NCBI GenBank assembly: GCA_938092065.1
Contig: CALKND010000017.1
Span: 178,297-242,296 of the forward strand
DNA: 64,000 nucleotides
DNA from: an uncultured Rhodospirillales bacterium
GTDB lineage: Bacteria > Pseudomonadota > Alphaproteobacteria > Rhodospirillales > JABHCV01
Direction: 5' to 3'
Positions 52,995-62,118 of the stretch are shown here, piece by piece (position 1 is the stretch's first letter; the number at the start of each line of letters is the position of its first letter). The notes under the pieces were generated by a model that saw only the letters and a list, made by a program, of their open reading frames with translations, was not told the DNA's origin and did not search any database. The translations under genes and the position numbers were made by a program.

Positions 52995-55579
52995 TGTTTC
53001 GGGTCTTTAACATCTTGCGTTAGGCACCAATCCTGCCATATTTTCCTCATGATAGCTGTAAAGTTATCTGAAAATTTTTCTCCATCACAAATGGGGGAGT
53101 TTGCCATCCAGCTACGCAGCCCAGTCCTTAATTCCGCCATTCTCTCAGCATTACCAGCAAGTTCGACTGCCAACCTGATATAGTCATCTGTGTTCTTGGC
53201 AATCAGTTCCGGTAGACCAACTGTTGTAAGGTGGCTTTTGGAGTGACGGCTAGCAAAGGTATCCCCGGGAACTGTGATCAGGGGAACCCCCATCCATAAT
53301 GCTTCATATGTTGTTAGTCCTCCTGAGTAAGGAAAAGTGTCGAGCGCGATGTCTACATCATTGTAGCGAGCCAATAAATTAATGTGAGGAGACTGCCCCT
53401 CAAGAACCAATCTCGATTTATTAATGCCTTTGGCTGCAAACATGGCTGTGAGGCGCTCTATATTTGTAGCTGTATCTATCCCGCTATACTTAATCAGAAG
53501 GCATGAATTTGGCACTGCATTCATAATTGCAGCCCAAACGGAAATTACTTCCTGATTGATCTTCCCTGGGTTGCTGAAGGAACAGAAAGTCACCCTTCCA
53601 TTCTGCTTGAAAGGCAAAGGCCCTATTTCTGGAGCATAGTCTGGAGGATCATAGCATAGCCAACCGTCCGGCATTCGGATAACCTTTTCACTGTAATACT
53701 TATCTTCATCTTCAGGAGTGGAGTGAATGTCAGATAACAAATAATCCATTGAGGAAAGGCCAGTTGTTCCAACATACCCAGCCCAACTCACCTGTATTGG
53801 GGCGGGTTTTCTAGCAAAAAGAAGCATCCTGTTTTTTGCTGAATGACCAGTGAGATCAAAGAGAATATCTATCTCATCGTCTAAAATTATTTTTGACAAG
53901 TTTTCATCTGAAATTCCATTCACATTGCGCCAGAGACCGCTAGCTGCTCTAATCCTATTAGTCAAATCATCGGCTAAGCGATCCGAGTAGACGATTGTTT
54001 TTATCTCGTTTTCAAGGATGCTCTCGAAAAGACGAACAATAAAAAAGCCAACAGGATGCCACCCTAAATCCGGAGATGAAAAACCGATACGCAGGACACG
54101 GTTGGGGTCTGGGGTGTTTAGGTGGCAAGGTTGGGTGGTATAAAATTGCTGTGCATGTCGTTGATCCCAATCCTTGTGCATTTCATAGAGTTTTTCTGTG
54201 TTTTGCCCGAGTAGATATTGTTGTGCCAGTAATAGGTTACTGTGAGATGCGTGATAATCTGGCCGGACAGCAAGAGCTTTGTAATAACTTGCCACAGCCT
54301 CATCCAGCTTACCCAATTTCATGAAAATGTTCCCAAGGCTGTTGTGTGCCTCAAAAAAATCTGACTTGATAGTGAGGGCTCGATGGTAACTTATCACAGC
54401 ATCGTCAAGTAGCCCTTGATCTTGTAGTGCTGTTCCAAGATTGTTGTGCGCCGTAGCATAATCTGGATTGATGGCAAGGGCCTTGTGGTAACTTGTCACG
54501 GCCTCATCCACCTTCCCCAGTTCTTTCAGGGCATTTCCGAGGTTGGTATGCGCCTCAGCCAAATCGGGCTTGATGGCAAGGGCACTGTGGAAACTTGTAA
54601 CAGCCTCATTCAACTTGCCCAATTTTATAAAGATGTTCCCAAGGCTGTTGTGCGCCTCAGCAAAATCTGAGCTGATGGCAAGGGCATTATGGTAACTTGT
54701 CACAGCCTGATCCAGCTTGCCCAGTTCTTGGAAGGCGTTTCCAAGATTGTTGTGCGCCTTAGCATAATCTGGATTGATGGCAAGGGCCTTGTGGTAACTT
54801 GTCAAAGCCTCATCCAGCTTACCCAGTTCTTGGAAGGCATTCCCAAGGTTGGTATGCGCCTCAGCAAAATCTGGCTTGATGGCAAGGGCCTTGTGGTAAC
54901 TTATTACAGCTTCGTCAAGCAGCCCTTGATCTTCTAGCGCGGTTCCAAGATTATTATGCGCCTCAGCATAATCTGGATTGATGGCAAGGGCCTTGTAATG
55001 ACTTGCCGCAGCCTCGTCCAGCTTGCCCAGTTCTTTGAAGGTGTTTCCAAGATTGTTATGCGCCTCAGCAAAATCTGGCTTTATGGCAATTGCTTTTTGA
55101 CAGCTTGCCAGAGCATCGTCCAACTTGCCTAGTTCGTGTAGTGCGTTTCCAAGATTGTTATGCGCTTCAGCATAATCTGGCTTGATGGCAAGGGCCTTGT
55201 GGTAACTTGTCACAGCCTCGTCGACTCGCCCTAATTCTTTTAGCGCCGTTCCAAGATTACTGTATGCTTGAGCATAATTTGGCATAATGGAAAGAGCCTT
55301 GTTGATGAGATCAACAGCAACTTCATTCCTTCCCGCCTGATGAGCAATAACTCCAAGCAAATGAAGGGCAACAGGATGATTGGGGTCTTCACGCAATATC
55401 TGTTGGTAAATATCCTCAGCTTCAGAAATGCGACCAGCATTATGATGCTGCAAGGCAAGGTATATGGCTTGCTGGGTAGATGGTGACAGCTGGTTGGGAG
55501 AGCGGACTGCTGCCTTTTTGGTTAACTTTCTTTGGCGACGCTTTTCTACTCTATTCATTTTGTAGGCTTGCTCCAACAA
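52991..55579 (-). CDS. TPR O-GlcNAc-transferase-like protein (SPINDLY family)
   Basis: An 862-residue protein with about eleven TPR repeats (residues 40-440) and a C-terminal GT41 domain (about 485-855). The GT41 part shows RIGFSSPDLGWHPVGFF, DILFDLTGHSAKNRMLLFAR, PIQVSWAGYVGTTGLSSMDY, and the UDP-binding DTFPYSGGLTTYEALWMGVP. It would transfer a sugar to Ser/Thr of protein substrates held by the TPR groove; flagellin is the nearby candidate. The repeats are unusually alike in DNA as well as protein, which suggests recent duplication. It heads the minus-strand operon and overlaps the FkbM gene by 4 bases. Confidence 0.88.
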   Translation of the reverse strand: MLEQAYKMNRVEKRRQRKLTKKAAVRSPNQLSPSTQQAIYLALQHHNAGRISEAEDIYQQILREDPNHPVALHLLGVIAHQAGRNEVAVDLINKALSIMPNYAQAYSNLGTALKELGRVDEAVTSYHKALAIKPDYAEAHNNLGNALHELGKLDDALASCQKAIAIKPDFAEAHNNLGNTFKELGKLDEAAASHYKALAINPDYAEAHNNLGTALEDQGLLDEAVISYHKALAIKPDFAEAHTNLGNAFQELGKLDEALTSYHKALAINPDYAKAHNNLGNAFQELGKLDQAVTSYHNALAISSDFAEAHNSLGNIFIKLGKLNEAVTSFHSALAIKPDLAEAHTNLGNALKELGKVDEAVTSYHKALAINPDYATAHNNLGTALQDQGLLDDAVISYHRALTIKSDFFEAHNSLGNIFMKLGKLDEAVASYYKALAVRPDYHASHSNLLLAQQYLLGQNTEKLYEMHKDWDQRHAQQFYTTQPCHLNTPDPNRVLRIGFSSPDLGWHPVGFFIVRLFESILENEIKTIVYSDRLADDLTNRIRAASGLWRNVNGISDENLSKIILDDEIDILFDLTGHSAKNRMLLFARKPAPIQVSWAGYVGTTGLSSMDYLLSDIHSTPEDEDKYYSEKVIRMPDGWLCYDPPDYAPEIGPLPFKQNGRVTFCSFSNPGKINQEVISVWAAIMNAVPNSCLLIKYSGIDTATNIERLTAMFAAKGINKSRLVLEGQSPHINLLARYNDVDIALDTFPYSGGLTTYEALWMGVPLITVPGDTFASRHSKSHLTTVGLPELIAKNTDDYIRLAVELAGNAERMAELRTGLRSWMANSPICDGEKFSDNFTAIMRKIWQDWCLTQDVKDPKQ
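54240..55260. repeat. Tandem 102-bp TPR-coding repeats
   Basis: About ten head-to-tail 102-bp units encode the TPRs, many nearly identical over long runs (for example the ATTGATGGCAAGGGCC block on the plus strand recurs again and again). Units containing DQGLLDxAVISYH and xKLGKLxEAV occur twice at a larger period, so multi-unit segments seem to have been duplicated. Such a tract is prone to slippage and copy-number change. Confidence 0.85.
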
Positions 55580-55805
55580 ACAACTTTATTTTTTAATAAT
55601 AAACAAGCGTTTGGAAAACAGAAATTGTAAAATAAGATGTTGGTCAAAATATCACGCCGTTCTGGGCATTTACTTCACGGTAATGAATTTTTGTTACAAT
55701 AAATATCAATAATAAATCGTAACATTACCGGCAATTGTTTCAAGTTAGTTTAAATGCCTAGAAATTTGATTAAGGGAACCGTTGCTGTGACGGTCAAGGT
55801 GCTAA
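55580..55805. promoter_or_regulatory. Divergent promoter region of two TPR-transferase genes
   Basis: A 226-base AT-rich gap separates the minus-strand OGT-like operon from the plus-strand TPR gene. It should carry both promoters. A stem ACCGT-N7-ACGGT lies about 20 bases before the plus-strand start. No sigma-54 or CtrA site was recognised. Confidence 0.35.
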
Positions 55806-57668
55806 ATGAGTGATGAGCCAATGGAAAATTCCGGCCACACAGAAGGTATGCAAGGCTCAGTCAGTGAGAGTTTACTGACTAAACTACATCAGGCTGGCCA
55901 GCAACAGGCTGATGGCAATATGGCTGAAGCAGAACAGGCCTATGAAGTGATATTAGAGCAGGAGCCGGACAACAAGTTTGCTAACCAGCTATTGGGTGGG
56001 ATGGCTTTGCAAAAGGGTGACTTTCAACGAGCACATAAATTTGTCAGTAAAGCCTTGGCTGTTGATCCAAACAATGAGGAATTGAACTCAAACTTGGGAA
56101 TTGTTTTAATTAAATTGCAGCGTTTAGATGAGGCTATACATTATTTTAATCAGGCGTTATTGCTTCAGCCTGGCTATGCTGCTGCCCACAATGGTCTTGG
56201 CACTGCACTAAGGGAACAAGGAAATACTGAGAAAGCCTTGATACACCATATACAAGCGCTTGCAGCCCAGCCCAACGATCACCGCATGCGTAATAATTAT
56301 GCCAACAGCCTTAGGGAGTTAGGGCGCACGGATGAGGCTATAGAGCAATACTCTACAGCCTTAGAAAGTACTTATGGTGATCCTGACACGCATTACAATT
56401 TGGGGGTTTTGTTTGAATCTCTTGAGCAGTTGGACAGAGCTTGCGACCATTATAAAAAGGCGTTGAAGACTGACCCCAATCATCCCGAGGTAAATTTCAA
56501 TTTAGGCAATGTTCTTCAGAGTTTGGGACAACTTGAAACTGCTATGGAAAAATACAAAAAGGTCATTGAGGTAATGCCAGATCATGCGAAATCCCATGTC
56601 AACTTGGGGCATGCCTTGTTAAAATCAGGCGATAAAAAAGGTGCTGAAAACCACTGGCGTCAAGCTCTAGTGATAAACAATGAATTTGCCGACGCTCATG
56701 TGAATCTGGCACTTTTGAATTTCGAACTAGGTAACATTAGTGAAGGTTGGAAAGGCTTTGAATGGCGCAATAAGGCTGAAAGCTATGGATCTCCACAACG
56801 CCAGTTCCCGCAGCCCAATTGGGATGGCTCACCATTAAACGGCAAAGAAATCATCCTTTGGGGAGAAATGGGACTGGGTGATGAAATATCATATGCCAGC
56901 ATGATCCCTGATGTTTTGAGACAAGGTGGAAAAGTTACTATTGAATGCACACAACGTCTAGTTCCATTGTTTACTAGGTCTTTTGAAGGTGCTGAGGTCT
57001 ATGCGGCGCCATATGCGCCAGCTGAAGATGGTCATCGATTTTATGATTTTCAATCCTCTTTTCCAAGCTTGGGACGGTATTTTCGTAATACTGTTGGAGA
57101 CTTTCCAAGCATTGATGACCAATACATCTATCTAAAAGCTGATCCCTCACAGAAGGCGTATTTGCAAGAACAGCTCAAAGACATAAGTGATAAGCCAAAA
57201 ATTGGTTTGTGCTGGAGCAGCAATTTGGTCAAGGATGAATTTAGGCATTTTTATGCTTCCATACGTGAAATGGAGCCACTGCTGAGCTTAACCGGAGTAG
57301 ATTTTGTCTGTTTAGTTCCTGCCAATGTAGATGATGATATAGCGACAGCGCTAATAGAGTGCGGAGTGACCATTCACGTCTTGGAAGGCTTGGATTTGAA
57401 GCAAGATGTTGATGGTGTTGCAGCGTTATTGAGCAGCTTGGATATTGTGGTTTCTTGTCTGTCGACCGTTACCGAACTTGCTGGTGCCTTAGGTGTGCGA
57501 ACGCTTGGATTTATTGGGGAGAACTCCCACTCTCAATGGATGGGAACAGATGATGTATTATGGTTCCCAAACACTCATTACCACGCCAAGCACAAAAGTA
57601 AGCCTTGGAAGCCCCTATTCGTCGATATCAGTTTGGAAGTGAAAAATATTCTTGAACTGGGTGGCTAA
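55806..57668 (+). CDS. TPR protein with glycosyltransferase-like domain
   Basis: A 620-residue protein with about eight TPR repeats (residues 25-310) and a C-terminal transferase-like domain. It shares blocks with the 38.7-kb gene: GWKGFEWRN, IILWGEMGLGDEISYASMIP, KIGLCWSSN and DIVVSCLSTVTELAGALGVR. The two are clearly paralogues. The fold is GT-B-like, as in heptosyltransferases and OGT; no activity is proven for this branch. AAGGTG lies before the ATG. The gene is convergent with the NeuB-fusion gene, separated by only 17 bases, within the modification island between the two flagellins. Confidence 0.75.
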   Translation: MSDEPMENSGHTEGMQGSVSESLLTKLHQAGQQQADGNMAEAEQAYEVILEQEPDNKFANQLLGGMALQKGDFQRAHKFVSKALAVDPNNEELNSNLGIVLIKLQRLDEAIHYFNQALLLQPGYAAAHNGLGTALREQGNTEKALIHHIQALAAQPNDHRMRNNYANSLRELGRTDEAIEQYSTALESTYGDPDTHYNLGVLFESLEQLDRACDHYKKALKTDPNHPEVNFNLGNVLQSLGQLETAMEKYKKVIEVMPDHAKSHVNLGHALLKSGDKKGAENHWRQALVINNEFADAHVNLALLNFELGNISEGWKGFEWRNKAESYGSPQRQFPQPNWDGSPLNGKEIILWGEMGLGDEISYASMIPDVLRQGGKVTIECTQRLVPLFTRSFEGAEVYAAPYAPAEDGHRFYDFQSSFPSLGRYFRNTVGDFPSIDDQYIYLKADPSQKAYLQEQLKDISDKPKIGLCWSSNLVKDEFRHFYASIREMEPLLSLTGVDFVCLVPANVDDDIATALIECGVTIHVLEGLDLKQDVDGVAALLSSLDIVVSCLSTVTELAGALGVRTLGFIGENSHSQWMGTDDVLWFPNTHYHAKHKSKPWKPLFVDISLEVKNILELGG

Positions 57669-57685
57669 GCCCTCGCGAAAAAGAA

Positions 57686-59932
57686 CTACAGCCATTTTTC
57701 TAGTCGGCTTAATGCAAGCCAGAACCCGCTACCCATATCTTTATGGCCCTGCCATATCTCAGGGATGAAACTGACTGCGGGGGCATGCTGGTCAAGCCAA
57801 TCAGAGAGTTCTGACCAATCAATGTCTCCTCTAGAGATTTGCAGCCCCTCGTCGTCAACCCCAGCTGCATCCGCTAGATGCAGATGGGCAGAGAAGGGAG
57901 CAACTGTTTTTATAAAACTTGCAAACGAGCGCTGAAAATGAGTACAGGCAAGTCTCGAGTGGGAAACATCCAAGCAAACGCGAAAGTTATTTTTAATGCA
58001 AAATTCGACTATTTCATCTGCATCAACAAATAAATTATGATGTCGTTGGCCACCGAACAGCCAAGGAAAGGGAGGCATTGTCTGGGGAATAATTTCAACA
58101 CCTTCTGCATCCACTTTTGACAAGTTTTCTGCCAATATTAAATACATTTCAGTGCGTGTGGCATCATCAACAAAACCTGTTTCGGTAAAGCCGCCAACAT
58201 TGGTAATTATGAGGGGGCGTTCCGTATTCTTAAAGAAAGGTTTCATGCTACGTGTAACGTCAACTACTTGTTGCATTTTTTTGATCCCGATCTTTGCTTC
58301 GTCTTTATCGCTAGCAGCTAAATTAAGAAGGTAGCTTCCAGAAAATATTTCAGGGGCGTGGACGATCAGTTGATGCTCTAGTGGCGCAGTAAAATGATCG
58401 GCAGGGTCTTCTTCAAGATCACGGAAACTGAAGTGAAACTCTAGTAACTGAGCAGGTACCATTTTAGCCATTTTCATAAAATCATGATAACGTACTGGTA
58501 ACCCCCAAGGACGTTTGAAAGAGAATGCCCTTGGTTCTTCATTCTTATTCCTAAGATCGCTAGCAAAAAAGAAGTCACCTTTGACCATCTCTCGCTGACA
58601 GACACGGCCTACCAGATCGTCCATTCTGTCAGGCTGTAGTCCTTGACCGGGGCTTTTAATTTCTACCAAATCTTGCGTAATTAAAGTTCCATTCTTAATA
58701 TCGCAAGTTGCTGTTAAGCTTTTTGCGAGATTTTCTCGGTTGATCATCTCACCCTGAGTTAGTTGGCGTTCCATGGCGCGGCCCATTGATGTTTCTACCT
58801 CCCTAATGGAACTCACCATTTCTTTAAATTCTGCTGGAAGTAGGCTAACTTTGTGGTCGTTGCCCTCTAGGGACCTGTCCAGTGTAAAGTGCTTTTCGAT
58901 AATTCTTGCGCCGCGGGCAATAGCCGCTAGAACTATGCTATACCCTCGTTCATGGCCGGAATAGCCTACCTCGCATTTACCGATATTTTTTAATCGATCC
59001 ATGTAAAGTAAATTAATACTAGAAAAAGGGGCAGGGTATGTGGAGTTGCAATGTAACAGGGCAAAGCTTGCACCCGCTTGACGCAGAGCCTCAATCGCAG
59101 CGATGATTTCAGTCTCAGTAGACATGCCAGTTGACAGAATGATTGACTTTGACGTAGAGGCGGCAGCCTTTAAGAGTTGGTGATTAGTTAAATCAGCTGA
59201 AGCTATTTTATAGCCTTCGATTCCGTAATTTTCTAATCGCTCGAGGCTGGCCATATCCCAAGGTGTGCAAAGTGGCATGATACCGATGGACTTAGCGTAA
59301 TCGAAAACGTCATACATCTCATCGTTGTTAAGTTGGAAGCGTGCCAATGTATCTAAAACATATTGTGAGCCAAGATCTTCGCGAATATCATCAGACTGAC
59401 CTGTGTTTCGATACAGTGAAGCCATGTCTCGCATCTGAAGCTTAACACAATTTGCACCGCAGTGCTTTGCTTCGTAGACGAGGCGCTTGGCCATTTTCAC
59501 GTCGCCATTATGGTTATTGCCGATTTCAGCAATGATGAATGTTGGAAAACTCTCGCCGATCCCAAATTCACCGATGCTTAGTTGTGAGCGTTGAGCAAAA
59601 GCAATAGCTGTAATGTGATTGTTGTGATCGACGATAGGCAACCAGCGAATTTCATCACTGAACATCCCGGCAATGGTCGCCGGATCATTTCTTAAGGACG
59701 TAACAAAAGGTTGTTTTTTGGAAATTGTACAAACCGGAATACTTAAATCTAAATTATTAACAGAAGCAGTCCAGCGACGGAAATCGCCATCGGTCAATAC
59801 GCCCTCGACGGCACCATCTTCAGTTATTGTGACGACAAAACCATTTTGGTTTTTACTTATCTTATCCAGAGCAGCATGAATTGATTCGTCTGCAAGGATC
59901 AAATACTCTTGGATATTGCGCTGGATAATCAT
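57686..59932 (-). CDS. CBS - NeuB synthase - TIM-barrel fusion (nonulosonic acid synthesis)
   Basis: A 748-residue three-part protein. Residues 8-112 are a pair of CBS domains (VEGVLTDGDFRRW, IRWLPIVDHNNHITAI). Residues about 131-375 are a NeuB-type synthase that condenses a hexosamine-derived sugar with phosphoenolpyruvate, with AEIGNNHNGD (135-144), LSTGMSTETEI, HCNSTYPAP and EKHFTLDRSLEGNDHKVSL. A SAF (antifreeze-like) domain follows at about 395-460. Residues about 470-748 form a sugar-phosphate-isomerase/AP-endonuclease-type TIM barrel (VCLDVSHSRLA, HLHLADAAGVDDEGL, FIPEIWQGHKDMG). It should make a sialic-, legionaminic- or pseudaminic-type acid, with ligand control by CBS and a second sugar step by the barrel inferred. 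It stands alone, divergent from the cytidylyltransferase. Confidence 0.85.
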   Translation of the reverse strand: MIIQRNIQEYLILADESIHAALDKISKNQNGFVVTITEDGAVEGVLTDGDFRRWTASVNNLDLSIPVCTISKKQPFVTSLRNDPATIAGMFSDEIRWLPIVDHNNHITAIAFAQRSQLSIGEFGIGESFPTFIIAEIGNNHNGDVKMAKRLVYEAKHCGANCVKLQMRDMASLYRNTGQSDDIREDLGSQYVLDTLARFQLNNDEMYDVFDYAKSIGIMPLCTPWDMASLERLENYGIEGYKIASADLTNHQLLKAAASTSKSIILSTGMSTETEIIAAIEALRQAGASFALLHCNSTYPAPFSSINLLYMDRLKNIGKCEVGYSGHERGYSIVLAAIARGARIIEKHFTLDRSLEGNDHKVSLLPAEFKEMVSSIREVETSMGRAMERQLTQGEMINRENLAKSLTATCDIKNGTLITQDLVEIKSPGQGLQPDRMDDLVGRVCQREMVKGDFFFASDLRNKNEEPRAFSFKRPWGLPVRYHDFMKMAKMVPAQLLEFHFSFRDLEEDPADHFTAPLEHQLIVHAPEIFSGSYLLNLAASDKDEAKIGIKKMQQVVDVTRSMKPFFKNTERPLIITNVGGFTETGFVDDATRTEMYLILAENLSKVDAEGVEIIPQTMPPFPWLFGGQRHHNLFVDADEIVEFCIKNNFRVCLDVSHSRLACTHFQRSFASFIKTVAPFSAHLHLADAAGVDDEGLQISRGDIDWSELSDWLDQHAPAVSFIPEIWQGHKDMGSGFWLALSRLEKWL

Positions 59933-60064
59933 TATCTGTTTACAGTATGTATTTAGAAATTTGCTTGAACGTTAATAAACGCTTACCAGTTATGGGTTGC
60001 TATTGTCGAGGCTCCTTAGTCGAGCCGTGGCCAGTGTTATTATAATACACAGGGTAGAGTTGGT

Positions 60065-60817
60065 ATGAAGATCATCGCTGTCATTAATGCACGTTCAACT
60101 TCTAAACGTTTGCCTAATAAATGTTTTTCGCAAATCACAGATGATTTTAAAACTTATCAAATCATTATTCTCCGTGCCAAGCTCTCAGGGCTTCCGGTCG
60201 TCTTTGGCACCAGCGATGATGCCAGTGACGATAGACTTGCTCAGTTAGCGGCGGAAGAGGGTGTTGAGGTGTTTCGTGGTGCGCGTCTTAACAAGATTAA
60301 GCGCTGGCATGACTGCCTGGTAGAATATGATGCAGATGCAATGGTCTGTATTGATGGGGATGATCTGGCCGTGGATTTTGACATTGCACGTCGCGTTGCA
60401 GTGGTCATGGAAAAAGGTCTGGCAGATATATACGAAGCGCCTGAAGATATCGTGTGTGGTTTACTGACATATGCCTTCACTCGCACAGCAGTTGAGAGAA
60501 TGTTCGCCCTAGTGACTAATCCTGAGGCAGATACGGATGTGGTATCAATCTATATTAACTATATTAAAGCCGCAGGTTTAATTTGCGCTGAAATGCCTTT
60601 GAACACCAATGAAAGGGGGCTCGATGTGCGCCTGACACTAGATTATCCGGAAGACGCAGAATTTTTTCGTAAGGTTTATGAGGTGATGCCCGTTGATGCA
60701 CGTGGTTCAGCCATTGCTGCCAAGGCCCTAGAGCTAGGCTTGACGAAGATTAATTGGTACCGCCAAGCAGATTTTTTTCAGAACCAACTGAGTTTTAATG
60801 AGCAGGTAAAAATATGA
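60065..60817 (+). CDS. Sugar-nucleotide cytidylyltransferase (SpsF/NeuA-like)
   Basis: A 250-residue nucleotidyltransferase that should activate a nonulosonic acid as a CMP sugar. The N-terminal IIAVINARSTSKRLPNK is the nucleotide-binding loop of the CMP-KDO/CMP-Neu5Ac synthetase superfamily (A-R-x-x-S-x-R-L-P-x-K). VVFGTSDDASDDRLAQLAAE and VCIDGDDL (metal-binding Asp) follow. It is closest in form to the SpsF-type subgroup. A paired synthase (NeuB fusion) lies divergently upstream and an aminotransferase overlaps downstream by 4 bases, which supports a role in glycan precursor supply. Confidence 0.8.
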   Translation: MKIIAVINARSTSKRLPNKCFSQITDDFKTYQIIILRAKLSGLPVVFGTSDDASDDRLAQLAAEEGVEVFRGARLNKIKRWHDCLVEYDADAMVCIDGDDLAVDFDIARRVAVVMEKGLADIYEAPEDIVCGLLTYAFTRTAVERMFALVTNPEADTDVVSIYINYIKAAGLICAEMPLNTNERGLDVRLTLDYPEDAEFFRKVYEVMPVDARGSAIAAKALELGLTKINWYRQADFFQNQLSFNEQVKI

Positions 60818-61989
60818 CCAAGGGCTGGCGCTTTGAGGGGAATGAGCTAAAATACATTAGGGAAGTTTTGGATAATGGTTTCCGTGCTGGTGTTGATGGC
60901 GCCATGACGGAGCGGGTAGAGGCACTGTTTGCTGAAAAATTTAACCTTCCTTTTGCGGTTGCCTTTAATTCAGGAACTAGCACTCTTCACGCGGCACTAG
61001 CTGCCTTCAGAATTGGCCCCGGTGATGAAGTTATCATTCCAAATCTGTCACCTATCATGTGTGGCATTGCACCTGTTTTTTGTGGCGCGACCCCAGTTTA
61101 TGCTGATGTAGGTTGGGATGACTTCCTTATGGATCCTAATGATGTTCGTTCTAAAATAACGAAAAATACAAAAGCCATAATGCCCGTTCATCTGTATGGG
61201 CAGGTATGTGACATGGAAGCAATTATGGCACTGGCTAAAGAATTTGATCTCATGGTTTTGGAAGACTGTGCACAGTGTTATCTTGGGTTGGATGCCAAAG
61301 GGCGGGTTGGGGGCACTATCGGTGACGTCGGGTCGTGGTCTTATGAGGCTTCCAAGCATCTTGTCGCAGGTGAGGGTGGTATGATCGCCTGCCAGAATGA
61401 AACTTTAGCCGAAGATATTCGTAAATTTGGAGGCATTGGGTTTGCTAATCTTACGGCAAGATCTGGCAAAGTCAGAATAGATCGCGATAAATTTCAAAAC
61501 CCGGACTGGCAACGGCATGACAGGGTTGGTTTTAATTATCGAATGTCAGAACTGACTGGTGCGGTGGCCTTGGCACAAACTGAACGTATTCATGAGTTGG
61601 TCGAGCTTCGTATAGAGGCAGGAATCGGCTATCGTGATTTATTGGCTAACTCCGAATTGTTAAAGTCGCAGCATCTTCCTGTGGGCGCAGTAAACAGTTG
61701 CTTTACCTTCGCAGCACGCTTTGATGGAGTCGATTTGGGTATTTCCTGGAATGAGTTTCGCTTAGCTTTTATTTCAAATGGTGGCGACGGCATATACGCG
61801 GCGTGGCAGCTAATTGGTGATGAACCTGCTTTGGCGGATGATGGTATTGGTTGGGGTGAAACCCCCATTGCCAAGAAATTACAACGGCGTATCATGCAAT
61901 TTACGTCCAATCAATGCGATGTGGTTGAGCGTGAAGTTCAGTATGATGCCCTGTCAAAGACACTTAGGCAGTTTGGAGATAAGATTTAA
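60814..61989 (+). CDS. DegT/DnrJ/EryC1 sugar aminotransferase
   Basis: A 391-residue pyridoxal-phosphate enzyme that aminates a nucleotide- or keto-sugar. The cofactor lysine is Lys181 in SYEASKHLVAGEGG, with GTSTLHAALAAFRIGPGDEV (phosphate binding) and VLEDCAQCYLG (Asp that pairs with the ring nitrogen). These are DegT-family marks. It overlaps the cytidylyltransferase gene by 4 bases (ATGA). With NeuB and NeuA-type enzymes it suggests an amino-bearing nonulosonic acid or an aminated precursor; the dehydratase that would supply its keto substrate is not in the window. A 22-bp tandem duplication covers its stop codon. Confidence 0.88.
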   Translation: MTKGWRFEGNELKYIREVLDNGFRAGVDGAMTERVEALFAEKFNLPFAVAFNSGTSTLHAALAAFRIGPGDEVIIPNLSPIMCGIAPVFCGATPVYADVGWDDFLMDPNDVRSKITKNTKAIMPVHLYGQVCDMEAIMALAKEFDLMVLEDCAQCYLGLDAKGRVGGTIGDVGSWSYEASKHLVAGEGGMIACQNETLAEDIRKFGGIGFANLTARSGKVRIDRDKFQNPDWQRHDRVGFNYRMSELTGAVALAQTERIHELVELRIEAGIGYRDLLANSELLKSQHLPVGAVNSCFTFAARFDGVDLGISWNEFRLAFISNGGDGIYAAWQLIGDEPALADDGIGWGETPIAKKLQRRIMQFTSNQCDVVEREVQYDALSKTLRQFGDKI

Positions 61990-62027
61990 GGTTTTAGGAA
62001 CCATAATTTAAGGTTTTAGGAACCATA
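61984..62027. repeat. 22-bp perfect tandem duplication at a stop codon
   Basis: A 22-base unit beginning ATTTAAGGTTTT and ending GGAACCATA occurs twice without a gap (61984-62005 and 62006-62027). The TAA of the aminotransferase gene is in the first copy. The period is not a multiple of three and the copy is non-coding, so it looks like a recent slippage event in the 130-base spacer before the SPASM gene. Confidence 0.9.
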
Positions 62028-62118
62028 TTTGCCAGAGAGGTAAATCTGTGTGATAAAGTATTTTATGGCGCATTGGAGAAGCCAATGCTTATACTGAAAA
62101 CCTGCTTCGGAGAAACTG

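Noticed and set aside
54240..55260. CRISPR-like array (regular repeats)
   Set aside because: The repeats are coding, 102 bp long and in frame, and encode TPRs; there are no spacers.
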